Shown here: positions 1 through 6,575 of the stretch, piece after piece | Numbering within the stretch: the first letter of the stretch is position 1 | Layout of the letters: each line of letters begins with the position of its first letter | Virus record (IMG/VR): IMGVR_UViG_3300030098_003853 | Coordinates: 8,650-33,742 of that record | Length of the DNA: 25,093 nucleotides | Source: a virus | Direction: 5' to 3' (one strand) | Made by a program: the position numbers and the translations under genes | The notes under the pieces: model-generated | What the model saw: only the letters and a program-made list of their open reading frames with translations | Database searches by the model: none | Told to the model about the DNA's origin: nothing

Positions 1-2
1 TC

Positions 3-185
3 AAATACTCTGTATTCAAAACCTCCTTTAAGTGTTCGCACTTAATAAGTAGAATATATAGAATACTCTTAGGTGAAGAGGATATACCAACATCAGAAAA
101 GAGTATATTTTTTAATAACAAATCATACACCGATAAGGTAATGAATAAGTCTATCGATGATATGATTAGAGATAATGAGAGATGA
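3..185 (+). CDS. Unrecognised protein, C-terminal 60 residues (5' end outside window)
   Basis: This frame is open from the left edge to a TGA at 183-185; the other two forward frames close at 32 and 45, so this is the only candidate for the 3' end of an upstream gene. It ends in an ATGA overlap with the holin-like gene, the same tight coupling used elsewhere in the window. The visible part is 60 residues, mostly polar and basic, ending in SIDDMIRDNER. I see no membrane segment and no motif I recognise. Its position next to a holin makes a lysis or late-gene role possible, but nothing in the residues shows it. The real start and length cannot be seen. Confidence 0.6.
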   Translation, partial: KYSVFKTSFKCSHLISRIYRILLGEEDIPTSEKSIFFNNKSYTDKVMNKSIDDMIRDNER

Positions 186-598
186 TAAGAAATTTAATTG
201 GTGGTTTATTCAGCAAAGTAGTAGATAATGCAGAAGGAATACTTGACAAAGTTATTACGACAGACAAAGAAAGAGATGAAGCTAAGCTTGCTCTTAGGAG
301 ACTATTACTCGACGCTGAAACAGAAGCCTTCAAACAAGAAGTCGAAGACAGAAAGAGCGCTAGAAATATGTATAAAGACGATGCGTTCATTCAAAAAGTA
401 CTTGCGACGTTATTCACAGCAGCGTACTTTGGATTAAGTTTTATGATGTTTAGAGTCTTCGTAATGGGGGATATGGATTTAGGGGAATTTGAGATAAGTT
501 TTATCTCCACAATATTTGGCGCAATGAGCGCAAAAGTTAACACGGTTGTCGATTTCTTTTTCGGCGGATCGTCTAAAAAGAATCAAGAACAAAAATAA
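182..598 (+). CDS. Holin-like membrane protein (GTA-type 3TM holin family candidate)
   Basis: This 138-residue protein probably forms the inner-membrane lesion that times lysis. The N-terminal half (about 1-70) is a charged amphipathic helical region with VEDRKSARNMY at 54-64. That Asp-Arg-x-Ser-Ala-Arg signature followed by hydrophobic helices is what I recall from the family called 'holin of 3TMs, for gene-transfer release'. Two clear membrane segments follow at about 72-94 and 103-127, then a short Lys/Gln-rich tail (SKKNQEQK). If the N-terminal amphipathic segment counts, the usual three segments are present. The start overlaps the preceding stop (ATGA). No endolysin is visible in the window, so the partner enzyme may lie to the left or far away. 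The membrane topology is seen; the lysis role is inferred from the family. Confidence 0.65.
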   Translation: MIRNLIGGLFSKVVDNAEGILDKVITTDKERDEAKLALRRLLLDAETEAFKQEVEDRKSARNMYKDDAFIQKVLATLFTAAYFGLSFMMFRVFVMGDMDLGEFEISFISTIFGAMSAKVNTVVDFFFGGSSKKNQEQK

Positions 599-608
599 TA
601 AATAAATT

Positions 609-1241
609 ATGGGAATGAATTCACAAGGAGTTGCTTACGACTTCGGACAATTAGGTAGTATGTTTGTTAGTGGTACTACTGTTTTTTATCCTCCAAAAGG
701 AATGGTTATTGTAGCAATGACATCATTGCATGCAACTACAGAATTTAATAACGCTGGTTTAATATCAGAAACAGACGAACATGGTAACAGCCCTTGGGTG
801 ACCACAGCTACCGCTGCTCACGGAACTGGTGTTAGTGCCGCTCAAAATGCACATAATGACGCTGGTGGTGGAGCTGGTACTAACCCAACTGGTGTTATAA
901 CTTTAGCTGGTGCTGACGCTAATATTACGGTTGGTATGATAGTTGAGCAAAGCACAATGTGCCCTAGGAGTTTAACGGATCCATATATAGTTAAATCTAT
1001 AAGTGGCACTACTTTAACTGTGGCAAAAAAGTCAAACAGAGGAGCAACAGCAGCTACAGCTGGTAATTTAGCTAGTGGCGCTGCAGCTGCTATTTACTTT
1101 TTTGAAAATCATGGTGGTCAAGGTTTTGGTGGAGATCAATTAACTGACGCAACTACAATTCCCGCTGGAGTAACAATATATGGTAGATGGACTGCTGCCA
1201 CATTAGACGAGGGAGCAGTAATAGCTTATTTCGGGTACTAA
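609..1241 (+). CDS. Beta-rich virion surface protein with an inserted domain, paralogue of 1603-2007
   Basis: This is a 210-residue Gly/Ala/Thr-rich protein without signal peptide or membrane segment, probably a small capsid or tail decoration protein. The N-terminus has DFGQLGSMFVSGTT (11-24) and the C-terminus has AGVTIYGRWTAATLDEGAVI (186-205). The 134-residue protein at 1603-2007 has the same two motifs at its ends (FGQYGS and GITIYGFW), so the two genes share an ancestor. The middle (about 60-165) is extra here. Part of it (VGMIVEQS, then IVKSISGTTLTVAKKS, then AAIYFF) looks like the beta module also present near residues 615-685 of the protein at 20961-23549. The leader is AT-only. The stop TAA at 1239-1241 shares its last base with the next ATG. 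The exact virion location is unknown. Confidence 0.6.
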   Translation: MGMNSQGVAYDFGQLGSMFVSGTTVFYPPKGMVIVAMTSLHATTEFNNAGLISETDEHGNSPWVTTATAAHGTGVSAAQNAHNDAGGGAGTNPTGVITLAGADANITVGMIVEQSTMCPRSLTDPYIVKSISGTTLTVAKKSNRGATAATAGNLASGAAAAIYFFENHGGQGFGGDQLTDATTIPAGVTIYGRWTAATLDEGAVIAYFGY

Positions 1242-1252
1242 TGGCATTAGGT
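1239..1252 (+). repeat. 14-base stop/start junction repeat, copy 1
   Basis: TAATGGCATTAGGT at the junction between 609-1241 and 1241-1591 occurs again at 2005-2018. It includes the stop, the start and the first four codons (MALG). The sequence differs on both sides. Confidence 0.7.
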
Positions 1253-1591
1253 AATTCATCTTCCATGGGTCAGGCTAGAGGAAGAAATAAAGGTACAATA
1301 GTAAAAAGAGCTAAAGAATATCACGACGCGAGGAATTACTACTCTATAGCAGGATCAACTCGAGCTGCAAGTGATACTTGTAGAAGCGCACCTCCAGTTA
1401 GTGTAACTTATTATCATAATGGTAGCGCGTCAGTACCTGCTGTTAATGATATAATGTACACATCAAAGCGAGCTAGAAATCCTAACACATTCACATCTGG
1501 TCATTATAGAATATTCGATGGTACAGCAATGTACTTTAATATAGAAGTAGATAGCGCTGGAGTTATAACAGCAAGAACATTATGTAGATAA
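1241..1591 (+). CDS. Small basic conserved marine-phage protein, probably virion-associated
   Basis: I place the start at 1241 rather than the longer open frame from 1187. The ATG at 1241 overlaps the previous stop as TAATG, and the protein then begins MALGNSSSMGQARGRNKG, a beginning I recall from small marine-phage proteins. The extra upstream residues (MDCCHIRR...) merely read the preceding gene out of frame. The product is 116 residues. It has a basic N-terminal third (about 11-30), then a beta-rich part with VTYYHNGS, AVNDIMYTSKRAR and NTFTSGHYRI. It has only two cysteines, one of them the penultimate residue. There is no enzymatic motif. Lying between two related structural proteins and before a LamG-like protein, it is probably part of a tail-tip or fibre assembly. 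Function unknown. Confidence 0.6.
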   Translation: MALGNSSSMGQARGRNKGTIVKRAKEYHDARNYYSIAGSTRAASDTCRSAPPVSVTYYHNGSASVPAVNDIMYTSKRARNPNTFTSGHYRIFDGTAMYFNIEVDSAGVITARTLCR

Positions 1592-1602
1592 AATATAATA
1601 AT

Positions 1603-2007
1603 ATGGCATATAGAGATAATTTAACAGATTGGGGATTTGGACAATATGGTTCTACATATTTGACTGGTGATGGAGCAAGATTGCAATTAACAGGATCAAC
1701 AGCTAAGTATTATATTTGTGCTATAACCTTAACAGAAGATACAACGTTTCAAAAACTAGAAGTATTAGATGGCGGTGTTGGAATGGGTGTTATCAATAAC
1801 ACGTCCTGTGTTGCAACTGATGGCCCATATCCTTTAGATACAGATTGGCATGGTTATACAACACTTGAAACAACTAACGAAGCTAGTGAAGACAGCGATC
1901 AAGTAACAACATCTCACGTGTTCCCTAGAGGTATAACAATATATGGTTTTTGGGATCAAGTAGAATTAAATTCTGGAGCGTGTATAGTTTATGTAGCTCC
2001 TAAGTAA
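1603..2007 (+). CDS. Small virion protein, paralogue of 609-1241 without the inserted domain
   Basis: This 134-residue protein is predicted mostly beta. FGQYGSTYLTGDG at 12-24 matches the N-terminal motif of the 210-residue protein at 609-1241. PRGITIYGFWDQVELNSGAC (108-127) matches that protein's C-terminal motif (AGVTIYGRW, EGAVIAY). Thus the same shell is present but the roughly 75-residue central insert is missing, so this is likely the simpler form. It has no membrane segment or enzyme motif. The leader is AT-only (aaatataataat). The stop overlaps the next start as TAATG at 2005-2009. A role as a decoration or tail-tip subunit is inferred from the neighbours. Confidence 0.6.
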   Translation: MAYRDNLTDWGFGQYGSTYLTGDGARLQLTGSTAKYYICAITLTEDTTFQKLEVLDGGVGMGVINNTSCVATDGPYPLDTDWHGYTTLETTNEASEDSDQVTTSHVFPRGITIYGFWDQVELNSGACIVYVAPK

Positions 2008-2018
2008 TGGCATTAGGT
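2005..2018 (+). repeat. 14-base stop/start junction repeat, copy 2
   Basis: Second copy of TAATGGCATTAGGT, at the junction between 1603-2007 and 2007-2984. As at the first copy, it joins a member of the same paralogous family to an unrelated downstream gene. Confidence 0.7.
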
Positions 2019-2984
2019 TTAGTTGGAGGTTTAGCATGGGGTGGAGATTCAGTATCATTTGGAGAACCACCACAAGATAATTTAGTCGGACATTGGGATT
2101 TTTCTGATGTAACACAGATGTATGAAGAAAGAACTTCTTACACAACACAAGTTTCTTCAGATGGAGATCCTATAGGTAGATGTAAAAATAAAGCACCCGC
2201 TACAGCTCTTATGTTAGGTTCTTTTGTTAGAGCTGTGGGTGATTCTAATAGACCATTATTTTACACCGGGGGAGCAAACGGAAATACTTATGCTAAGTTT
2301 GATAACTCATCGAATACCCAAGGATTAGTATGTAGATCCACTGGTTCATCTTATGGAGCTCTTGCTACAGACCAATTAAGTGGTACTGTGTTGAAAGCTG
2401 AAGACTTAAGTATATTTATAGTTGGAGAACCACTTGATGATGATAATGATGGAACATTAGAAAATGTATTCTCATACTTTGGGTATTATAATGATCCATC
2501 TGGATTTAGCGATAGTGATACTGTAGCGTTTACTTTTCAAAGAGAAGATGATGAAGATATGCGTGCAGTATGGAATATAGGTGGTGGTGCTGTTAGTCCA
2601 AATAATGTGACTGCAGCAGAAGCTGACAACCACTGGAACTCCGGTGATGTTAGTGTTATAAACGTGCAGACATCTATAGATGTTGGTGGAAGTTATGTGT
2701 ATACTAATAACTTACCTGACGTTGGACAAAGTGTGTTCCATCCTGGTTCTGGAGTTTTCGCTCAAAATAACTGGTGTGACTTTGCTCCAACTTCCTACGA
2801 TGATAGTTTAACAGCTTCCATTGGAGTTGGTGGTCGAGTGAGTGCTAGCGGAACAATAGACTCTAATAGTTTTGAAGGTAAAATATATGAAATACTAGTT
2901 TACAAAGAAGCTCTTGGAGCAATAGATAGAGTGTTGCTAACATACTATTTAGGATATAAATACGGAGCAAATATAACTACATAA
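2007..2984 (+). CDS. LamG/concanavalin-A-like domain protein, probable adhesin or receptor-binding protein
   Basis: This 325-residue protein is likely exposed on the virion and binds host glycans. After a Gly-rich start it has NLVGHWDFSD (25-34), a typical first strand of LamG/ConA-like beta-sandwich domains (the hhGxWxF pattern). A middle strand, DLSIFIVGE, fits the same fold. The C-terminal part, from FEGKIYEILVYKEAL to VLLTYYLGYKYG (about 287-320), is the classical closing strand pair plus helix of such domains. Several acidic runs (EPLDDDNDGTLEN, REDDEDMRA) could bind calcium. The start overlaps the preceding stop. It uses the same first codons (MALG) and the same 14-base junction as the gene at 1241. 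The fold assignment is by pattern; receptor binding is inferred. Confidence 0.6.
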   Translation: MALGLVGGLAWGGDSVSFGEPPQDNLVGHWDFSDVTQMYEERTSYTTQVSSDGDPIGRCKNKAPATALMLGSFVRAVGDSNRPLFYTGGANGNTYAKFDNSSNTQGLVCRSTGSSYGALATDQLSGTVLKAEDLSIFIVGEPLDDDNDGTLENVFSYFGYYNDPSGFSDSDTVAFTFQREDDEDMRAVWNIGGGAVSPNNVTAAEADNHWNSGDVSVINVQTSIDVGGSYVYTNNLPDVGQSVFHPGSGVFAQNNWCDFAPTSYDDSLTASIGVGGRVSASGTIDSNSFEGKIYEILVYKEALGAIDRVLLTYYLGYKYGANITT

Positions 2985-2993
2985 ATAATTAAT

Positions 2994-3013
2994 AATTAAA
3001 TAAAATTAAATAA
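2994..3013 (+). repeat. Tandem 10-base A/T repeat in a leader
   Basis: AATTAAATAA occurs twice in tandem and ends one base before the ATG at 3015. It may only reflect the A/T-only leaders of this genome, or it may act as an unstructured ribosome landing site. Confidence 0.6.
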
Positions 3014-3014
3014 A

Positions 3015-3320
3015 ATGGCAAAAACAAAAGAAAAGGAGGTTGAATTAAAACCTAGAGTAGAAAAAATATCAGGAGAACATTTACAAGAATTACAACGAGT
3101 TGTAAATAGAATAAATGGAACTCAATTCAATATAGGTAAAATGGAATTACAAAAACATACTCTCTTGCATGATTTAGCTGTAGCTCAAGATGAAGTAACT
3201 ATGCTACAGGATAAACTCATGAAAGAATACGGTAGTTACGATGTTAACTTGAGTGATGGTAGTATTAATTGGCCTGAGAACACACCTGGAATAGAAAAAC
3301 CTAAAGGTAATGAAAAATAA
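3015..3320 (+). CDS. Small coiled-coil protein of unknown function
   Basis: This is a 101-residue soluble, charged protein. Residues about 18-70 form one long predicted helix with heptad-like spacing (HLQELQRVVNRINGTQFNIG, then MELQKHTLLHDLAVAQDEVT), followed by a short conserved-looking tail, YGSYDVNLSDGSINWPE (72-88). I recall proteins with this helix plus 'DVNLxDGxINW' ending from pelagic phages, always without a known role. The leader is a 10-base A/T tandem repeat ending next to the ATG and has no Shine-Dalgarno. The 3' end overlaps the next gene by 11 bases. A chaperone-like or assembly role would fit the neighbours but is not shown. Confidence 0.7.
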   Translation: MAKTKEKEVELKPRVEKISGEHLQELQRVVNRINGTQFNIGKMELQKHTLLHDLAVAQDEVTMLQDKLMKEYGSYDVNLSDGSINWPENTPGIEKPKGNEK

Positions 3321-3534
3321 TATAATTAGAAAAATTACTATAGGTAAAGATTATAAAAATGACTCCATGCACTACGCTGTTGAACAGGAAGTGTATGGAG
3401 GTCATAAGATCTGTGATATAATAGAGGAGGAAGATAAATACTCTATTTATATTAGAAAAAAAGATATAGTTATACCTTGGAAGGATTTTAATAAAAACAT
3501 GGCTATATCAGTTGAGTATAATTTAGAATACTAA
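3310..3534 (+). CDS. Small conserved hypothetical phage protein
   Basis: This 74-residue protein starts inside the end of the preceding gene (11-base overlap) and ends in a TAATG overlap with the next one, so the three genes are almost certainly co-translated. The sequence alternates beta strands and charged turns: KITIGKDYKNDSMHYAVEQE, then YSIYIRKKDIVIPWKDFNKN, ending SVEYNLEY. There are no cysteine pairs, membrane segment or catalytic motif. I have an impression of similar proteins in marine phages that also sit before the cochaperonin-like gene, but I cannot name a function. Confidence 0.65.
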   Translation: MKNNIIRKITIGKDYKNDSMHYAVEQEVYGGHKICDIIEEEDKYSIYIRKKDIVIPWKDFNKNMAISVEYNLEY

Positions 3535-4121
3535 TGAAAGCTTATAAAGATTTTATCATTTCACCTATTGGTGATAGATATAATAATTCTAAAAAAATTA
3601 ATGATAAAGAACTTATAATTAACACTGAGGTATATAATCATCACTTTGTAAATAGGAAAGCAAAGATAATCGCTACTCCATTATTATTCTCATCACCTAT
3701 TAACGTGGGTGATGAAGTAATAGTACATCATAATGTCTTTAGAAGATGGCATGATGTGAAGGGTAGAGAAAGGAATAGTAGATCTTACTTGGAAGATGGT
3801 AAATATATTATTTCAGAGGATCAAATATATCTATACAAACAAGGTATATGGAAAGCAACACCAGGGAATAGTTTTATAAAACCAATTAAATCTACGAATA
3901 AATTTAATATGGAAAACGAAAGATTATTAGTTGGTATTATTAAATACTCAGATGGATCTTTCAAAGAAGGGGAATTGGTTGGATTTGTTCCTAAAAAACA
4001 ATGTGAAGATTTTATTGATGGTGAGAGGTTATATAGAATTATGAATCAATTTATTACAATTAAATATGAATATCAAGGAAACGAAGAAGAATATAATCCA
4101 AGCTGGGCACAAAGCAGTTGA
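3534..4121 (+). CDS. GroES/gp31-like cochaperonin candidate with two GroES-like halves
   Basis: This 195-residue protein probably caps the host GroEL chamber so that the phage capsid protein can fold, as T4 gp31 does. The first half opens with FIISPIGDRYNN (7-18), like the GroES 'lrPLgDRv' strand. It continues with KIIATPLLFSSPINVGDEVI (43-62), the hydrophobic stretch then V-x-x-G-D-x-V, and closes with DGKYIISEDQIYLYK (88-102), like 'Geeyliv.e.dIlav'. A weaker second copy follows: SFIKPIKSTNKFN (113-125), LVGIIKYSDG, EGELVGFV, then DGERLYRIMNQFITIKY. The length, about twice GroES, fits a tandem arrangement. The start overlaps the previous stop (TAATG) and the 3' end overlaps the next gene by 56 bases. 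Fold by pattern only; the partner is inferred. Confidence 0.6.
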   Translation: MKAYKDFIISPIGDRYNNSKKINDKELIINTEVYNHHFVNRKAKIIATPLLFSSPINVGDEVIVHHNVFRRWHDVKGRERNSRSYLEDGKYIISEDQIYLYKQGIWKATPGNSFIKPIKSTNKFNMENERLLVGIIKYSDGSFKEGELVGFVPKKQCEDFIDGERLYRIMNQFITIKYEYQGNEEEYNPSWAQSS

Positions 4122-4341
4122 AGAACTAATTAAAGTTGCTAGAGAAGAAATAGTTGATTCAGACGAAGATATATCAGCAGACAGATTAAAGAATGCTGCC
4201 GCTACTAAAAAACTAGCTATATTCGACGCTTTTGAGATATTAAACAGAATCCATGAGGAGGAAAATATGTTGGAGGGAAAACCGATAGAAGAAGAGAAGA
4301 AAAACGTTTTTAAAGGATTCGCAGAAGGGAGATCTAAATAA
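4066..4341 (+). CDS. Small helical protein, candidate terminase small subunit
   Basis: This is a 91-residue, almost fully helical and highly charged protein placed directly before the large terminase. Their TAA and ATG share a base at 4341. Size and position fit a small terminase subunit that recognises DNA for packaging, but I see no clear helix-turn-helix. Conserved-looking stretches are KKNIIQAGHKAVEELI (7-22), SADRLKNAAATKKLAIFDAF (37-56) and the C-terminal FKGFAEGRSK. The start at 4066 lies 56 bases inside the preceding gene in another frame; the well-formed N-terminal helix supports it. The only later ATG, at 4267, would leave about 24 residues. Small-subunit function is inferred from position. 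Confidence 0.55.
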   Translation: MNIKETKKNIIQAGHKAVEELIKVAREEIVDSDEDISADRLKNAAATKKLAIFDAFEILNRIHEEENMLEGKPIEEEKKNVFKGFAEGRSK

Positions 4342-6575
4342 TGTACGAACAAACATTATATAAGGTTGTAGAACCAATAAAGTCAAACACTTTAAATAGA
4401 TTGAATAAATCTAAAAAGTGGAAGTATGGCTATAATAAAGAAAACGATATTGTAGTTATATCTAAAACTGGAATGATAGGTGAGATACTTGAAATTCAAG
4501 GTTTTAAAATAGCACTTCCAAAAGAACCAAAAGAAGTTTATTCTTGTAGTAAAAATAAATCAGAGCAGAAATGGAGACAGTTCCCTGCTAACCCTGATTT
4601 CAAAAGAATAAAAACAGTATTTGACTGGCAAGGATATCCAGATGATTTTAAAGAAAAACATTATGGATATATAGACGAGGAGTTTAAAAGAAGAGAAGAA
4701 GGATTTTGGTTTATGAATAATGGTAAACCAACATATTTAACTGGTACACATTACATGTATTTACAATGGAGTAAAATTGATGTTGGAGCTCCTGATTTTA
4801 GAGAAGCTAATAGATTGTTCTTTATATTCTGGGAGGCTTGTAAAGCTGATAAAAGATGTTATGGAATGTGTTATTTAAAAAATAGACGTTCTGGTTTTTC
4901 ATTTATGAGTTCAGCTGAAACCGTTAATTTAGCTACATTAGCGAGTGATAGTAGATTTGGTATACTATCTAAAACTGGTGCTGATGCGAAAAAGATGTTC
5001 ACAGATAAAGTGGTGCCAATTAGTTTAAACTATCCATTCTTCTTCAAACCAATACAAGATGGTATGGATCGTCCAAAATCAGAGTTAGCATATAGAGTTC
5101 CTGCTAAAAAGTTTACTCGAAAGAAAATGAGGGAACGAGAAGAGCAGGACGATATGGAAGGACTAGATACAACTATTGATTGGAAGAATACAGGTGATAA
5201 TAGTTATGACGGAGAAAAACTTTCTTTGTTAGTGCATGATGAAAGTGGTAAATGGGAGAGACCTGATAATATAAAAAATAACTGGAGAGTTACAAAAACT
5301 TGTTTACGATTAGGTAGTAGAATTATAGGTAAATGCATGATGGGGTCAACTTCTAATGCGTTAGATAAAGGAGGTGATAATTTTAAGAATCTATATAATG
5401 ATTCAGATGTTACGAAAAGAAATCGTAATGGACAAACTAAATCAGGATTATATTCTTTATTTATTCCTATGGAATGGAACTACGAAGGATTTATTGATGA
5501 ATATGGACAACCCGTGTTTAACACTCCTAAAGAAGAAACATTTGATCCACATGGATTGGAGATTGATTGCGGTGTTATAGATCATTGGAATAATGAAGCT
5601 GATGGATTAAAAGATGACCAAGACGCTTTAAATGAATTTTATCGACAATTCCCAAGAACTGAAGAACATGCATTTAGAGATGAAACAGGTAATAGTTTAT
5701 TTAACTTAGTAAAGATATACGAACAAATAGACTATAATGAGGGAAATAGGAATTCATCAGTATTAACCACTGGTAATTTTCAATGGACAAACGGAGTTAA
5801 AGATACTCAAGTAACTTTTAATCCAGATCCAAATGGAAGATTTAGAGTTAGTTGGATTCCAAGTAGAACCTCACAGAATAACGTTATAATAAAAAATGGC
5901 GTAAAATATCCAGGTAATGAACATATGGGTGCGTTTGGTTGTGACTCGTATGACATATCGGGAACAGTAGATGGTAAAGGATCTAAGGGTGCTTTACACG
6001 GATTAACAAAGTTTTCAATGGAAGACGCTCCAGCTAATACATTCTTCTTAGAATACATAGCTAGACCACAAACTGCTGAGATATTTTTTGAAGATGTTTT
6101 GATGGCACTAGTGTTTTATGGAATGCCATTACTAGCAGAGAATAATAAACCTAGACTTCTATATTACTTACGAAGAAGAGGATATAGAGGATTTAGTATG
6201 AATAGACCGGATAAGGTTTGGAATAAGTTATCAGTTGCAGAAAGAGAAATTGGTGGAATACCTAACTCTAGTGAGGATATAAAACAGGCACACGCGGCAG
6301 CAATTGAAATGTACATAAATGACCACGTTGGATTATTAAGTGACGGCACTTATGGTACCATGTATTTTAATGAAACATTAAATGATTGGTCTAAGTTTGA
6401 TATAAACAAAAGAACAAAACACGATGCGTCAATAAGTTCTGGTTTAGCAGTAATGGCTTGCAATAGACATCTGTATAAACCAAATCCAAATAAGGAAAAA
6501 ACCTCATTAAACCTAAATATATCAAAATATAATAACAAAGGAATTTCATCAAGAATAATTAAACAGGAGATATGA
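4341..6575 (+). CDS. terL: Terminase large subunit (packaging ATPase and nuclease)
   Basis: This 744-residue protein is the motor that pumps DNA into the prohead and cuts it. The ATPase half has a deviant Walker A, KNRRSGFS (180-187). The usual GK(S/T) lysine is replaced by Phe and a lysine stands at the front, as in lambda gpA (KSARVGYSK). Walker B is LLVHDE (296-301) and the coupling motif is MMGST (333-337). The nuclease half has a first acidic motif, GCDSYD (533-538), and a likely last one, HDASISSGLAVMA (694-706). Conserved-looking parts before the ATPase include YLTGTHYMYLQW. The start overlaps the preceding stop, and the end overlaps the portal gene as ATGA. It is longer than lambda gpA (about 640) and T4 gp17 (about 610). 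Confidence 0.9.
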   Translation: MYEQTLYKVVEPIKSNTLNRLNKSKKWKYGYNKENDIVVISKTGMIGEILEIQGFKIALPKEPKEVYSCSKNKSEQKWRQFPANPDFKRIKTVFDWQGYPDDFKEKHYGYIDEEFKRREEGFWFMNNGKPTYLTGTHYMYLQWSKIDVGAPDFREANRLFFIFWEACKADKRCYGMCYLKNRRSGFSFMSSAETVNLATLASDSRFGILSKTGADAKKMFTDKVVPISLNYPFFFKPIQDGMDRPKSELAYRVPAKKFTRKKMREREEQDDMEGLDTTIDWKNTGDNSYDGEKLSLLVHDESGKWERPDNIKNNWRVTKTCLRLGSRIIGKCMMGSTSNALDKGGDNFKNLYNDSDVTKRNRNGQTKSGLYSLFIPMEWNYEGFIDEYGQPVFNTPKEETFDPHGLEIDCGVIDHWNNEADGLKDDQDALNEFYRQFPRTEEHAFRDETGNSLFNLVKIYEQIDYNEGNRNSSVLTTGNFQWTNGVKDTQVTFNPDPNGRFRVSWIPSRTSQNNVIIKNGVKYPGNEHMGAFGCDSYDISGTVDGKGSKGALHGLTKFSMEDAPANTFFLEYIARPQTAEIFFEDVLMALVFYGMPLLAENNKPRLLYYLRRRGYRGFSMNRPDKVWNKLSVAEREIGGIPNSSEDIKQAHAAAIEMYINDHVGLLSDGTYGTMYFNETLNDWSKFDINKRTKHDASISSGLAVMACNRHLYKPNPNKEKTSLNLNISKYNNKGISSRIIKQEI

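Noticed and set aside
1187-1240. Longer N-terminus for the gene ending at 1591
   Set aside because: The extra 18 residues only re-read the end of the preceding gene. The ATG at 1241 gives a TAATG overlap and a protein start like that of known families.
4255-4269. GAGGAG a few bases before an internal ATG at 4267, resembling a ribosome site
   Set aside because: It codes Glu-Glu in the small-terminase-like protein; the ATG is in the same frame and would leave only about 24 residues. The rest of the genome does not use such sites.
4029-4352. 107-codon open frame on the - strand
   Set aside because: It lies opposite the small-terminase-like gene and the end of the cochaperonin-like gene. Its Ser/Phe/Ile-rich product is what the complement of Glu/Lys-rich coding sequence gives.
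4429-4440. TATAATAAAG inside the large terminase gene, like the promoter core
   Set aside because: It is needed to code Tyr-Asn-Lys, lacks the GTAAC before and GTAAA after, and does not precede a gene start.
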